Below are positions 24,059 to 36,440 of a stretch of DNA of 64,000 bases, piece after piece. The notes beneath the pieces were generated by a model. The model worked only from the letters and a program-made list of their open reading frames with translations, searched no databases and was not told the origin of the DNA. Origin of the DNA: Epinephelus fuscoguttatus (taxonomy: Eukaryota > Chordata > Actinopteri > Perciformes > Serranidae); NCBI RefSeq assembly GCF_011397635.1, contig NC_064760.1:26882856-26946855 (forward strand), given 5' to 3'. A program made the position numbers and the translations under genes. Every line of letters begins with the position of its first letter. The first letter of the stretch is position 1.

Positions 24059-27000
24059 CTAGAGGAAAAAAGTGGGAAAAGGAAAAAAAAAAAAAAAAAA
24101 AAAAAAAAGGGGTTGGACCTAAATATTGGATTGTTCAGATTTTCACTTATCTGGTGGGTATTCAGTTTCCAATTTTGGGATTTTTTCCCCTTTTTTTCTG
24201 AGGAACGACAAAAAGAAAATTATAAATAAAAATAAATCACAGGGTTTCCCATACATTGATTTATTTGTGATGGTCCACTACTTTATCAATATTGACTGCC
24301 ACTATTCTATTTTATATTTTCTGTTTGTTTACTATTTCAAATGGGTAAATTGTTGTTTCATTGTAGAGCTACACACAGCATATTAATTCACGCAGCTCCT
24401 CCTTGCCCTGCTCCCTCTCTGTCTTTATCACAAGAGCTCTGCACCGGGGACAGTTGGGCTAACTGTTACCATCACATGGCTAAGGGCTTGGGTACATGCA
24501 GTGTTTTTAACCACCTAGAAAACCCGATGTCGATCACTGCTTGCTACTCTTGTGGCCACTCTGTGCCAACTTCACCTGAAGTTGCTAAGCGACCATACAC
24601 AGAGATCCAGAGTTCGTAGCTGATCTTCTTACAGGCATTGTTTTTTAAATGTCTCTGAGGCCTAAAATGCTGTTTCCGTTATATGGGTAGCCTTGATAAA
24701 ATAAAAAAATAAATAAATAAATATACCAACTGCTTCTCCATATGAATCATAAACCAATATTTAGGGAAGAAAGGGACACTATCTAACAGCTGTGATTGGT
24801 TGTTCCTCATCACATCACTGGGTGTGTGTTGCTGGTTCCAAAGGTGGAACGTTTTTTATCTTAGGGTGCAGCCATTACGCCCTGAAAAACAGACACTTGA
24901 GAATGCCTGTGTGCTGTGTCAGCATCACTCTCCCTTTTGAGTGCACCTTCCACGTGTCTCCATTGACATTATATTCAAGGGGGCAAAGAAACACAGGATG
25001 TGTGCGGGCCCTAGTGTTAACGATTATTAACAGCTTTAACGGCAGAGATGAGCCATTTCAGTGTTGGTGTGAGTTTGTTGGGACTGTTTAACAGCTCAGT
25101 ATTGGATGTTAGCCGCTGCTGCTGTGGTAGCTTGTGCTAAGGGGCAGACACACTGAACATTTGCCAGGAGAGCAGCTGTGGAGATGTTCCTTCAGCCCTG
25201 CGTCTAACCTGCGTAACAGACAGGCTAAATCTTATGATCTCAAATCCTACATTTGTGGAGCTAGTGTACTGTTTCTGCACTTCTGTTTTACAGCCCTTTG
25301 TCAGACATCATCTCAAATTTGGAGCCTGTTGTTATAACCACCCACCTCCACCCCAGTCCAAGTTTCAAATATTCCCTGTTGATTACTACCAAAGCCCAAA
25401 AAAATGCTATTTGGGAAAGGGCTGCAATGATTAGTCGACTAATTGATGACTAATCGACTATTAAAATAATCTGTGACTATTTTAGCAGTCGACTAATCCG
25501 TTGGAGTCATTTTTCATAGAAAAGTACTATAAAAGTACTCCAAAATACTCTTGTTGCAGCTTCTTACACTCAAATATTGGCAGCTTTACACACTCTCCCA
25601 TGACGGTGAACTAAAACCCTTTGGCGTGAGTACGAAACAAGACATTAAATGACAATAATTTGGGGGTTTGGGAGAGACAGACCGACATTTTTCAACATTT
25701 TAACACATTGTTTGATAAAATGATTAGTTGACTAATCGAAGAAATAATCGGCAGATTAGTCGCCAATGAAAATAATCGTTAGTTGCAGCCCTAATTTGGG
25801 ACGCCAATTTTTTTCCAAGAATGACAAAGGCATGACCCACCCTACTCTTTTTCTGATTTGTTAGTGCTCGTTGCCTTCCTTATATTTCATACATGTGTAT
25901 TTCTACTGAGTACTCATCATATATTATGTCTTACCATACATCACCTGAACATCACCAGTGTTTTGATAGTCATCTGAAATAAAATCCAGATAAACAATAT
26001 GTAAATTTTATGTTCTGCATTCACAACACAAGACACTTAATTTAAGCCATTTTAGCTAAACAAGAACAATATACAGGTGCCGTAAATACACACATCACAG
26101 AATATCATTTCATCACCACTGACCTTTTCGAATTGCACAGGTCCACACTTGTCCACTTGTTTCGTGTCTGAGTCCGAGCTCGAAATTACTGTCAAGATCG
26201 ACAATGAACACTTCGAAGAAGTTTGGGTCACACCATTCATATATGAGCTTTAATTTCTGTGACAGAAATATATAAAAGGGAAAGGAGCAGAGTTAGATTT
26301 TGTGCTGAGGTCAATTTTTAAAATGTGAGAAGTTGCACACTTGCTGATATCTTCAGGTGGCAAGCCACAGGGGCTGTATTTTACCAAAACAATGCAATGA
26401 CAGGACATGATGACGCCTCTGCTCTGCTCAGTGTGCCTGTTTTCCTGGCTGTTTTTCTGTTTCAGGATGCGGGTCAAGGAAGAGGGTCATCATTAACCTC
26501 ATGAGCCACATCAGGGCCTGGCCATGATATAGAGGCTCACCATCTACCAACAGAGCCTCCCTCCTCGTTTTCACTGATCGGTTACTTATTGTATTTATTT
26601 TTGTAAATAAATGAGCTCTTATAAGTATTTGTTCACTCGTCTCATTTCCGATCATTGTTCCAGCCTAAGAGCCGGGATTAACAATATCTTTAAGAAAATG
26701 TTGACCTTTTGGAAAACATGCTTGATCTGGCTGGTAAATCAGAACACAGTTAGCTTAGCTTAAACACTGAAAGCAAGGGGAAGCAGCTAGCATGACCGTG
26801 TTAATCCTTATGTTTGTCCATGAGTTTCATCCTTAAATAAAACACAGTGTATTTAACAAGTTGTCATTTACGAGAGATAATACAGACTGTTAGTTAGCTT
26901 TAGAAGGTGCTGGTCAGCAGATTCTGTAACCTTTGGACAGAGCCAGGCTAGCAGTTTCCTCCTGTTTTCAGTCTTTATGCTACGCTAAGCTAACTATCTC

Positions 27001-30000
27001 CTGGCTTTAGCTTCCTATTAGTCCATTTTATTTATTTCTGGACCACAATTAAATCAATAAGTAAATACAGTCCAAACTTTACCTTGGGGTAAATTTCTGC
27101 AGTGACCATATCAGCTGTGAGGATGAAATAGTCACGCATTTTCAGGGATTTTTCTGGGTATGGTTTTTGGATCACTTTGCATCCACTGGATAATTCCTTG
27201 TTCTGTATTTTCTGTGGGAAGAAAAAGACATTGTCAGCACAAAGATGCTTCAAGGTTACAGCAGCCAACATTGCTGCCTGTGTTTTGAAGTGTGAATCAA
27301 CATGGTGCCAGTAAGATATGTAATCACCTCTTCTAGAGCCGGATCACAAGGGATCACATAGACATGCAGTGTGAGGAATGTTTTGGTGGTCTTGTATATT
27401 AACACTTTACAGTGAATTCTCACGGAGAAGCCGGCTCTCATCAGGACTCCTCTTGGAGAGAAAGCTGGCTGAGACAACTTGACATGGGATGATGTGACCT
27501 CAGACACTTGTTCCACAATGTCTCCACATGTATCTATGTGGACGACTGCAAACTTGTCTAAAACTGTAGGGTTGTCTTCTGCACAAAACACACGTGTATA
27601 AAGGTTTTGAAAGACATACATCAAACATTACTGAGGTTGTTACATCTTGTTATTATCATATGATGTTGCTTACCTGTGCAGATCCAGTGTGGCAAATGTG
27701 CTTCATCTAATTTTCCAGCAATGACTGTAATGTCCAGTAGGGGACCTCCGGGGATGTACTGCTTGGTTTCCAGTCTGTCTGCGTGCCCCTCCCAAGAGCA
27801 AAACTGGTACTTGAAGCTGACCTTTTCCTTACAAACCCAGCGCAAGCCAGACACACTGCATTCAAAGGCACCTGCTTCAGACTGCAGGCTAATTCATGAA
27901 AGGGAGAACAAGTATTGTAAGTTTGGGTCTCCTTTGTGCTAGAATATTGTAAGATCAGAAATATCGTTAATGTAAACAGAAAACAAAATCTGCCTTGTTT
28001 TAATTTGCTGTGAAATGTAACAATACCACAATAATTGTAATTATGTATTGGCATTAACATAAAACACCGAAAAAGATCGTAGTTTTCCTTCTGTGAAAAT
28101 GTGTTTGCTGTGCCAAAGTATTTGAAGACATTTTTTTACCTGTAAATTGGAGCATCGTCTGCATCCACACAGTTCACTTCAGGCTCAAGTTTAATCCAGT
28201 CATGCTCAGGCAACAGATCACTTCCGGTTGCCCCCACACTCAAAAGAGGATCATTGTGTGACATCTGAAACAGGTTAAAGTAATAACTTACTGTAGATTC
28301 ACAGTATATTCTAAACAGTAGTACAGCTGATACTTTTGTTGTGGTGAGATGAAAAGAGTCTTGAAAGGTTCTGTATGTGACATTCAGAGCATTAATGTAG
28401 CTGCAATCAACTATTTGCTGTGTAAAGATTTTAAAGAGTAATGACGTCCTGAGCAGAGAATGAAGTCACGCTCACTCAGTGTGCTGTTATTCGAGCTTCT
28501 CTGTATTTTGTTGTGGTCGATGGTCCTGCTGTGGTTGTTGTTAATGCATGTTGGGCCCTGTGTGTTTATCATGCCAGCTAGCTAATCTGCCACTGCACAA
28601 CACTCATAGAGCATTTACCACTGACAATGCCATCCTGAACCACGCTGGTGGGACGCTGTAGTCGCCAAAGCGTAATGCCCACCCTCTGGTACCCTCCCAA
28701 CCTCATGTTAACACAGGTGGCTCTGTCAGCACTGTTGCTGTTGTTAGCACAGCTGTGTGAAGACAGACAAAACAGTCTGTATGTTTTTCTCCCGACAGCC
28801 AACAGAGGGACAGCAACCATCAGTCATGGTGGGTGGAGAGAGACTTGATGTGGTTGAACACTTTAAGTACCTAGGGGTAATCTTCGATTCTAATCTTAAT
28901 TTTAAGCAACATGTTAAAAAAGTCACAAATTAAATTTAACTTATCAAATCTCAAACATATAAGACCTTTCCTGACTATGGAGTCAGCGAAGATCTATGCA
29001 TGCAATGATATTTACTCACATTTCCTACTGTTATACAACATGGTCACATACATCAGAGAGTACTTTAAAACCAACCTAGTCTCTCTTCAAGAGAACACTT
29101 AAAACTCTTGACAAAAAACCTACACATTACCATTCTTGTAAAATTATTAATAAGTACAAAATCTTGGACTTTGATAGCCACTGGTTGTTTTTGGATGTCT
29201 GTCTCATCTTTAAGGTTTTGAATGGACTAGCCCCTTCACTATTACAGGACTTCTTCAAGAAAAAGTCTTCAAGAGTAAACACCAGAGCACTGACTAGAGG
29301 AGACTGTGATGTACAACGGCGCAGGACTAAATTTGGCCAAATGGTGGTGTCCATCAGAGGAACAGTCTTGGAACACACTGCCAGCTCATATTAGAAACTG
29401 TGACAATTACACCACCTTTAAAAAGACCCTTAAACAGTGGTTGAAAACAAGCCAGACCTGCTCTCATGGGTAACCTCTTTGTCTTGTCTATTTTGTGTAT
29501 GGACTTTTAACCTTTATGTGAATCGGGACTTATTTTTTGTGTAAGATTTCTACATGTTTTATCCATTTGTCATGGTGTATTGTCTGTATGTTTTTTTATG
29601 ACATCTGCCTTAGGACAACGGATGCAATTTAGCAACTGTGCTAACTCCGGCATATTTATATTGATGCTTCTTGCTGATATGTTGATTAATGTGTATTGTC
29701 CTAATCAAATAAATAAATTTAAAAAAAAAAAATACCCTGAATCACAGATATGCTCTGAGTGTCACATACGACTCTAAAACTATAGGAGGTAACTTCATGA
29801 AAAGATTGTTGTCACATTGGCTGAAACTGTCACAACATATACGAAGTATTAGAGACAGATAGTCTGTGAAAAGATTATGTCCCTCCTCCTCCTATTGCCT
29901 CTGGTGGCATTTGCTACAATCTACCACAGTGCACCAAAAACAACAAATCAGACCCAAGGAGTGTCTTTTTTTTTTAAAGATATTTTGGGGTCTGTCTGTA

Positions 30001-31118
30001 TTGGACAGGCCAGGATAATTGTGAAGAGGGGAGAGGGAGGATGACATGCAGCAAAGGGTTGCAGCAGGGACATTGTCATTGTACATGGGACACCTGCTCT
30101 ACCTACTGAGCTACTGGGCACCTGGAGTCTCTAACGTAGCTGTCAATTTTGTCAATCACTTCATGAACTGCAGTCAAACTGTCAAACTTGACAGTGCTGA
30201 TCAAATCTGAATCAAGATTCTGTTACTCCCTATTTTCATAAACATATTTTAGTGTACTGTTTAGCTGTAAAATAAAAGTTTATGACCTGACCACTATGGT
30301 GGAAATAGTCAACTGCAGTCACAAGCACCGCCCACTAGGCGGACCAGCTCTCTCATTTTACAGCTAAACAGTACATTCAAATATGTTCCTGAAAACATTT
30401 GAGGTGAAAAACAGGCAATGCAGAAACAGAGTCTTAATATTGTATTTATATATTGATATTTGAAATGTTGACTCTTGATTGTAATCATCAATCCATGCAT
30501 GTCAAAATTAAAATAAAAGTAGATGCAAAGCACAAACAACCTGCTGCAGAGGGCAAAAAGGATGCTTTAGACAGCTGAGGATCTACTCACATGGACTGGT
30601 TCTGGGTCAATAATCCCACGCTGTGCATCAAGTCTGAAATGATAAAGGATAATTGACTATGTTTACTGATGGCCCTTGCAGTCTGTTTCTCCAGCTGGCT
30701 TACGGAAACATACATTTTATTTATTCATTTACTCATTTTAAGTATAGAGATTAGCGTCACTGATCAAGGCAGAGACGGCAGTGCTACACATCTGAAAAAA
30801 AATCTATGCACACAAAGTATCAATTGCAAATAAAGAAAGTCCAAAGTAAAAGCCTGTGAATTTACGGTGACGTCTCCTCCGTGAGATGATGCGACTCCAG
30901 TCTCTCAATGATGCTGGAAAAGATTTCTTTGTGTCCAGCAGTTTTCAGATGACCATCGAGGAGTTCCTTCATCTTCTCCGCCGAGGTTGGGAGAGCGCTG
31001 ATTTTATCATAACTGTCCTGCTGAATGACTCCCTTGGTGAGGAGCTCATCCAAAATTGGTTCAACGTTGCTCACACCATGGATCAGCTCAGCTCTGCTTT
31101 TTCTCAAAAAGATCTCCC
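23778..31118 (-). CDS. CARD-FIIND-CARD inflammasome-type protein (NLRP1/CARD8-like), whole locus
   Basis: Nine exons seen with GT-AG borders and mutually consistent phases, plus the 3' CARD exon, give about 489 residues: ASC-like CARD, short linker, FIIND (ZU5 then UPA) and C-terminal caspase-1-type CARD. Exons in transcript order: 31118-30866, 30633-30591, 28264-28140, 27888-27674, 27578-27328, 27211-27083, 26256-26124, 25973-25935, 24058-23778. In NLRP1 and CARD8 the FIIND self-cleaves and the released UPA-CARD fragment recruits caspase-1; the residues for this are present. No NACHT or LRR exon was seen. The first exon opens with an acceptor needing one base from an upstream exon, so the true 5' exon (a PYD in the inverted paralogue at 57.3 kb) is missing or unrecognised. 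Function as a cytosolic danger sensor or adaptor is inferred from the family. Confidence 0.85.
25417..25793. mobile_element. hAT-like MITE in an intron of the CARD-FIIND gene
   Basis: Starts 'aagggctgcaatgattagt' and ends 'gttagttgcagcccta', terminal inverted repeats of a common fish hAT MITE. It is flanked by a perfect 8-bp duplication 'atttggga' at 25409-25416 and 25794-25801. The interior is full of 'gactaatcga' inverted motifs. Confidence 0.9.
25935..25973 (-). CDS. Short linker exon between UPA and CARD
   Basis: A 39-bp exon (acceptor 'tttatttcag', donor GTAAGAC) encoding DYQNTGDVQVMY. Its phases (two bases in, one base out) connect exactly with the exon before and the CARD exon after. 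It is too short to be found as an ORF. Confidence 0.8.
26124..26256 (-). CDS. UPA exon 3 of the FIIND
   Basis: Encodes KLKLIYEWCDPNFFEVFIVD, then GLRHETSGQVWTCAIRK, matching the end of the UPA fold, where a Trp-containing strand is followed by the CARD linker. The 133-bp exon runs from acceptor 'ctgtcacag' to donor GTCAGTGG and ends in phase 1. Confidence 0.85.
27083..27211 (-). CDS. UPA exon 2 of the FIIND
   Basis: A 129-bp phase-0 exon: KIQNKELSSGCKVIQKPYPE, then KMRDYFILTADMVTAEIYPK. It corresponds to the central UPA strands. It is joined directly, without frame change, to the exons on both sides. Confidence 0.85.
27328..27578 (-). CDS. FIIND exon with the self-cleavage site and UPA start
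   Basis: Encodes DNPTVLDKFAVVHIDTCGD, then KLSQPAFSPRGVLMRAGFSV and LTLHVYVIPCDPALEE. The Phe-Ser pair at codons 27462-27457 lies where CARD8 and NLRP1 cut themselves (SF-S in CARD8), and PRGVLMRA aligns with the following UPA strand. Two bases at the 5' end complete a codon with the previous exon; the 3' end is phase 0. In the plus-strand paralogue this exon is cut off after the CKVL codons and fused to PYD sequence. Confidence 0.88.
27674..27888 (-). CDS. ZU5 exon of the FIIND
   Basis: Encodes SLQSEAGAFECSVSGLRWVC, then KYQFCSWEGHADRL, DITVIAGKLDEAHLPHWICT. The LPHW motif (His codon 27687-27689) corresponds to the catalytic His of the LPHF motif in CARD8/NLRP1 FIINDs. The acceptor is the 'gaattag' AG, not the later 'ctgcag', because only this one keeps the reading frame. 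A second long frame across this exon is a shadow. Confidence 0.88.
28140..28264 (-). CDS. Linker exon before ZU5
   Basis: A 125-bp exon starting ATGTCACACAATG after 'cctgtttcag' and ending phase 2 at GTAAAAAAA. It encodes MSHNDPLLSVGATGSDLLPE, then KLEPEVNCVDADDAPIY, an acidic stretch that leads into the FIIND. The Met could be an internal start for a short FIIND-CARD isoform. Nearly identical to 61771-61895 on the other strand. Confidence 0.82.
28769..29733 (+). mobile_element. 5'-truncated LINE fragment (reverse transcriptase C-terminal part)
   Basis: Reads KTVCMFFSRQPTEGQQPSV, then ERLDVVEHFKYLGVIFDSNL, the FKYLGV motif of LINE reverse transcriptases (L2/Rex1/jockey-like). Further on come FKVLNGLAPSLLQDFF and RRRTKFGQMVVSIRGTVLEH, also typical of these proteins, but in other frames with stops. 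It ends in an A-rich tail at about 29720-29732. The sequence on either side is continuous in the plus-strand paralogue near 61200, so this is a clean insertion in the minus locus. Confidence 0.8.
29950..30122 (-). mobile_element. tRNA-derived SINE
   Basis: On the minus strand it begins 'aggtgcccagtagctcagta', a box A-like tRNA head, followed by a degenerate box B-like region and a tail ending in a T-run on the + strand near 29967. The head is a cloverleaf relic, not a functional tRNA gene. Confidence 0.65.
30591..30633 (-). CDS. Short linker exon after the ASC-like CARD
   Basis: 43 bp from 'atcatttcag' to GTGAGTAG, encoding LDAQRGIIDPEPVH. Phases (one base in, phase 0 out) fit both neighbours. 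The same exon is found at 59297-59339 on the other strand with identical coding. Confidence 0.8.
30866..31118 (-). CDS. ASC-like CARD exon
   Basis: Encodes GEIFLRKSRAELIHGVSNVE, then PILDELLTKGVIQQDSYDKI and AEKMKELLDGHL. The pattern RAxLIxxVxNVExxLDxL, with a short helix 3 and KMxxL, is that of the CARD of the adaptor ASC (PYCARD). Acceptor 'tttttctgcag', donor GTAAATTC, two bases in and two bases out. Reading past the donor gives a false stop four bases on. In the inverted paralogue the matching exon follows a PYD exon, so the original protein probably had PYD-CARD order. Confidence 0.85.
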
Positions 31119-32574
31119 CTGCAGAAAAAGTCAAAGATAAATTACTCATTGTTGATTTATTGGATTCACTGCAAAATACTAAACATACTTTTGAAAGAAC
31201 AAAGGTAGGCTAATATTTTCAAACTGTGAATTTTGAATTTTGGAGTTAAAAAACTGCATCTATGTACAAACATTTAGCCTAATGTTAAATTCAAAAACTT
31301 TTCATTTCCCATAATAGACCCTTCAACAAAGGTCCCTGGTCGGACTGAAACCAGGGATTTTGCAAATCAAGATAGCACCTTAACCTATGGGGCACTGAAG
31401 TGCATCACAAAACTGTGTTAAGATTTTTTTTTTCCTACAACATTTTTCAGGCAACAAACAAATTTAATAAGAATTCAGAACATGAAGATGCCAGGGGATA
31501 TCAAGCAGAGCCCAAAAAAAGTGAAAAATACAACAGAAACAAAAAAGTAGAAATAATAACATATAAATAAAATCAAAAGGAGAAAGAGAAAAGATAATCG
31601 ATTTAAAAAAAAAATAGACTTAAGATATAAATTTAAAAACAACAAATCAAAACAAATTTTTCTGGATCCTAAACTTTTACAGTATATGAACGAGCAATTA
31701 TAGATCTCAGCTAGCTCAATGCAAAAAAATGTATTGCATTATTATGGAAAGGGATTTATAGACCAAGGATTACTCAGTGGACAAAGCAGATGTTATCAAG
31801 TCTCCCATTAGAGAGAATAACTTACATATTAAAGGCCAAACAGCATACGTTTGAATTTATATGGGGACCCTTCATAGATGTTGTAAAGGATTTAGATTTA
31901 ACAGGTGAGGTGAGTGAGTAGGTTCGATGGACGATGCAGTTTTCAAGTTTATAATTTATTTTCAAATCATTCTGTTTTGCAATTTTTTTTCTAGACATCT
32001 GGATTTAACATATGTCACAATTAATATACTCCATTTTATGAGTACTATTTTGAGACATGACATTTGGAGATTTTTACTGGCTTGAACAGGAGCATAACTG
32101 TTTGTTTTTTTTGTTTGTTTGCGTTTAAGTATGTTTGTTGTTGTTGTTGTTTTTGTGATAATGCAGCAGGCCTTTATATTTACAAACATTGTATGAATGA
32201 AAAGAGGCTGTATCTTATAATGTTGAAAAAAAAAAAAATTATTGTGGCAATAATAATACTATAATGCATGGTGAAGGTAACTGGAGACCATGCAGTACAA
32301 TGCTGAGGGCATGACATAACTGCGTTCACGTTGTCTGAAATAAGAAGCGTTTTCATATATTGTTGGGTTTCTTTTAAGAACAATTTTCAGCAGGGCTTGA
32401 CTTTAGTACCTTTGCTCTTATAAATATGATGAGCACAAAACAAATTCAGGAAGGATATGATCAACAATGAAAACACTAATATCACACCAAACATAAGGTA
32501 TCCTACATGAGAGCAGCTCCAATGTAAGTGAAAGGTACTAACAACCCTCAAGCAACAAAAGAGCCAACATTAAA

Positions 32575-32612
<38 letters not shown>

Positions 32613-33050
32613 TTAGCTTGGTAATATTTATGTAAAAGCTCAAAGAAAATTAATACTTTAACTTGGTTGTTAGACATTTATGAGGTGAGCTTCTTCTGTT
32701 AATTTCTTCTAATAAGACTCATTTCTTTAAAAAAATTACAGCCTTTGAAAGAACAGCAAAGGAAAACAGAAGGAATTTTAAACATTTTGTGTCACCTGGC
32801 GGACTTTTGGCGGCAAACGAGTGGGTAGCTCTGGGTGCCAACAAAATGCAAGGGAAATCAAATACTGCTCATTTGCATATAGCACCCACGCTGCAACGAT
32901 ACAAAGTTGCATCAAAAATCTTACTTAAGTAAAAGTACAAAATTATTACCATCAATATATAGTTAAAGGCGCAGTATTTAAGAATGTGGCCAAAACGGTT
33001 ACTGCACTCAAATTCAAAATACTGCCGCGAGTCGTGTCCGCCCCCCCTCC
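31119..33050. other. Upstream flank of the minus CARD-FIIND gene, no exon found
   Basis: AT-rich. On the minus strand, about 32240-32670 matches the intron between the PYD and CARD exons of the plus-strand locus (57830-58130 and nearby), so it is the equivalent intron. A 31-bp poly(A) run lies at 32579-32610. I could not find the expected PYD exon here or further upstream. Confidence 0.6.
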
Positions 33051-33197
33051 CCTACAGATTTGAGGTTGCTGGACCGCTGCACGCTGGAGACTGATTTGTT
33101 TGCCCACGGGCAGTTGCCGTGGCAGGGCTGCGTCGCCGCGTCCTTGATCTTCGGTTTTCCAGCAGACCGTTCGGGTAAGTCCGGCTTCTCTGTTGCT

Positions 33198-33475
33198 AAC
33201 ACTGCTGCCAAGATACAGCGGAGGAGGAGCTGGCTGCTAATGCTATGTACCGGGACACTGCTAATGCTGCTTGCCATGCTGCTAACGCTGCTGCCAGGAT
33301 ACAGCTGAGGAGGAGCCGGCTGCTAATGCTATGTACCGGGACACTGCTAACGCTGCTGCCGGGATACAGCTGAGGAGGAGCCGGCTGCTAATGCTATGTA
33401 CCAGGACACTGCTAACGCTGCTCCCGGGATACAGCTGAGGTGGAGCCGGCTGCTATTGCATTGTACTGGGACCAA
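33198..33475 (+). repeat. 65-bp GC-rich minisatellite, array 1
   Basis: About four units of roughly 65 bp with the landmarks 'gatacagctgaggaggagc', 'ggctgctaatgctatgtacc' and 'gggacactgctaacgctgct'. Units differ by a few bases, and one has an extra 'aatgctgcttgccatgctgc' segment. Confidence 0.85.
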
Positions 33476-33952
33476 AGACTGTATAAAATAATGGACGTAG
33501 TCACCGTGACGTCATCCGTCCGTTTCTGAAGAGTGGATTTGAAGCTCAAAATACTCCGCTCTGGACGTCGCCATCTTGGCAGTGCCTGACTCCGCCCAAC
33601 TCCCAGACAATCAAAAATGGGCAAAGAGGTGGGCCAAAGGAAGCCTGGTTGCCTAAACACGCCCACCTCGCTCGGCGCTGCTAAGTTAGCTAAGGCTAAC
33701 AAGCTAGGCTAAGAAGCTACGAGGCTAAGAAGCTACGCTACTTTGGCTAGCCCTGTGGTGTTGGCTGCTCCCTTGGTGCCAGCTCCCTCATGAAACTTGA
33801 GGTAAGTTGAGTTTAGCTGAAACTAACGTTATACAACAAACTTTGAAACAATGATTCAGCTGTTATCTTAAAAAAAAAAAAACGCTTCAACTTTTTTTTT
33901 TAATATATAACGCTAATAATTTATTACACTCATTTTACTTTCATATACACAG

Positions 33953-34469
33953 TGTGGATCATTGGTGACAGCTATGTCTGGCGTGATGTCCAGAGAGCTG
34001 CAGAGACCTTGGGAGGCACCCTCAGCATGCCGGGCGTCCATGTCTGCTGGTTTGGCTGGGGTGGACTGCAGTGGGGAGGCTTTCTCTCCTTCTTCTCCCA
34101 CTCCCTGCGAGGAAGAGCAGCACCAGATGTCCTCATCATCCACTGTGGCGGCAATGACATGGGGATGGTCAGCAGTGTCAAGCTGGTCAGCATGATGAAG
34201 GAGGACCTGCACCAGCTTCACCTCCAGCATCCTGGCATTAAGATAATATTTTCTTCATTGGCCCAAACGTGCAGGTGGGAGGCTGGTGGCAATCCAGCAA
34301 AGATTGATAAGGCCAGGAAATGTGTGTTATGGCTACATTTGTTCATAGTTTAAATGGTGCCATAATTGAGCACCCTCACATCAGACACATTCATCTCACA
34401 CCTAGGGGAAATTATATGTTTTTAAGTAAATTAGTTAATTGTCTTAAAGACCACCTCCAAACGCAGTGA
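33953..34469 (+). pseudogene. SGNH/GDSL-type hydrolase fragment, frameshifted
   Basis: After a splice-like acceptor ('tatacacag') the frame reads WIIGDSYVWRDVQRAAETLG, then VCWFGWGGLQWGGFL and DVLIIHCGGNDMG. GDS carries the nucleophilic Ser and GGND the oxyanion Asn of block III. Near 34318-34322 the frame breaks; the other frame goes on as MATFVHSLNGAIIEHPHIRH and HLTPRGNYMF, with the block V His, ending at TGA 34467-34469. One small indel thus separates the halves. Proteins of this type are common in fish genomes and often accompany repeats; the parent element is unknown. AATAAA follows at 34604-34609. Confidence 0.7.
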
Positions 34470-34609
34470 ACTGCTTACAGTTGGCAGTGTTACTGCTTTT
34501 GAATTTGGCCTTTAGGACACATTTTGTTAGGCCTGATCATAGCCCAGGCTGTCATGGCTAATGTTGAGTTTTTGATATTCATCTATAACTTGTTTAAAAT
34601 TTCAATAAA

Positions 34610-36440
34610 TTCTATTTACATTTGCACTCCTTTTGTCTTTGTTACTGACTGAATGTTGTATTTCACAATCAAATCTGTCAATTGAAAGGACAAACAAATC
34701 ATATACTACAGACAAAACATTAAGCATTAATGTTTAACATTGTCACTGACAAAAAATTAAGCTGTCCATTTCTGTGTGGGCCTGATTATTTTAACTTTGT
34801 ACTTGAAGATAACTAAGCATCTTACACCCAGCAGCAGAGCCTGAGAAGATTTTGAAGAGTAACCTTTGTTTGCTGCTCTGTTAGAAGTCTAGTTTTAACA
34901 CAGAAGAATGTGACTGGATAAAAGGGCTCAAAGTGAAAAACAAAGAATTAGCTGGACACAATAGTTTTGAAGCCCCCAAGGAGGTATCACTTGTTCGCTA
35001 TGTTGCCAACTCTGAGAGGGTCTTCCTCAGGCAAAGGTACTGTGACGTTTTTATAGTGAGGCAAGCAGAAAGATAATCAGCCAATTATGTGTTGCTGGTT
35101 TTTTTTAGCCTCACTATATAAGTCTCAATACCGAGCAATACCCACAGAACCTTCTCATATGTCACAACCTCACAAATAAATAATACCTCCTACGGGACTT
35201 AAAACTATTCAGTGTGCACATATTTCCTTGTTTTTCACAAAAGGAGGAGACTTTCTCAGTGAATTTTCTTCATTTGTCTTAAAGAAATGTCCAAACAAAA
35301 CCAGCACATAACATCAGCTTTTCATTTTTTTTTTTTACATTCTGCTAAGACAAATGCAAACTTGGGTAAATGTTAAGACATAAATGAAAACATTAAGATG
35401 CCATTAATAACTATTATATTTTGTTAAAGGTTTAAATCACCACTATATTTCCAATCATCACAGAAAACTGATGAAAGACAGCTTTCAAAAAAATTGCTTT
35501 TACTCTAAAGTAAATTTTGTCTGATCCACTTTATATCACAAAAATTCGAACCATTTCACAAACAGTTTAACAAAATTAAGTCAAAGCTTGCATTCATGAA
35601 AACATCCATTTTAAAATGTTACAAAAAGTACACATGAAATAAATGAAAAGATTTATAACAGTAATTATAAAACCTATGGATTAGGACCCAGTGTCATAAT
35701 TTGCAAAATCTCAATTTCTTGTTAAACAACCTCTTTACTGTGGAGTAAATATCACATTGGTCGAGGCGTTGTAACTTTCCACAAGTGTCCTACATGAGAG
35801 AAAGATAATAGGTTAAAAACACAGGTAGAAAACATTGACTACAGCCTGTCTTGGTTAAAAGCCCACTCACCACCAAAATGATCTTATTGCTGAGTAAGTG
35901 GCTGTCATTCATAAAATAGTTTTGTGTTTAAGTTCTGTAGATATTCAACTTTATATTTGAATGTGATTTTAAATTTAACTGTACTATCAAGACAACTGGA
36001 GTATGAATGTACAGTATGCAATTCATCCACATTAAAATAATTGTTGCTATCAAAAGGAAACTGAACTGTTACCAAAGCTGCCACTGTGGAATCATGCTAT
36101 GTTCGGCTGTCTCATTATGAGAATATTTTTTCCATTGGTTCTTCACAGACTGTGTGTGGGGAAAAAGGTAGTAATTCTCACTTTGATAAAGGGTCTTTGC
36201 ATAAAAGGCACTAAAATGTTAAAGTTGGTAAATACATGTCATGTTCCTTGATTAATAAAATCTTCATTTGGCCTTTTGCATCAGGGGAACACTAAACTGC
36301 ACTGGTGTGTCAGTAATTTCACCTTATCAGGAATAGTACAGAGCAAGCTGTGCCCTAATCGAGTACTTAGTAATGTATGACAATTAGTAATTTATGTAAT
36401 GCATTTAAATGTATTATGGACAATAATTCATCATTTCAAA
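34610..36440. other. No gene seen
   Basis: AT-rich sequence with many short T- and A-runs. I recognise no exon with supported splice sites and no named repeat. Confidence 0.5.

Noticed and set aside
29950-30122. Functional tRNA gene
   Set aside because: Box A is recognisable but the cloverleaf and box B are degenerate and it continues into a SINE body. The same applies to 56001-56075.
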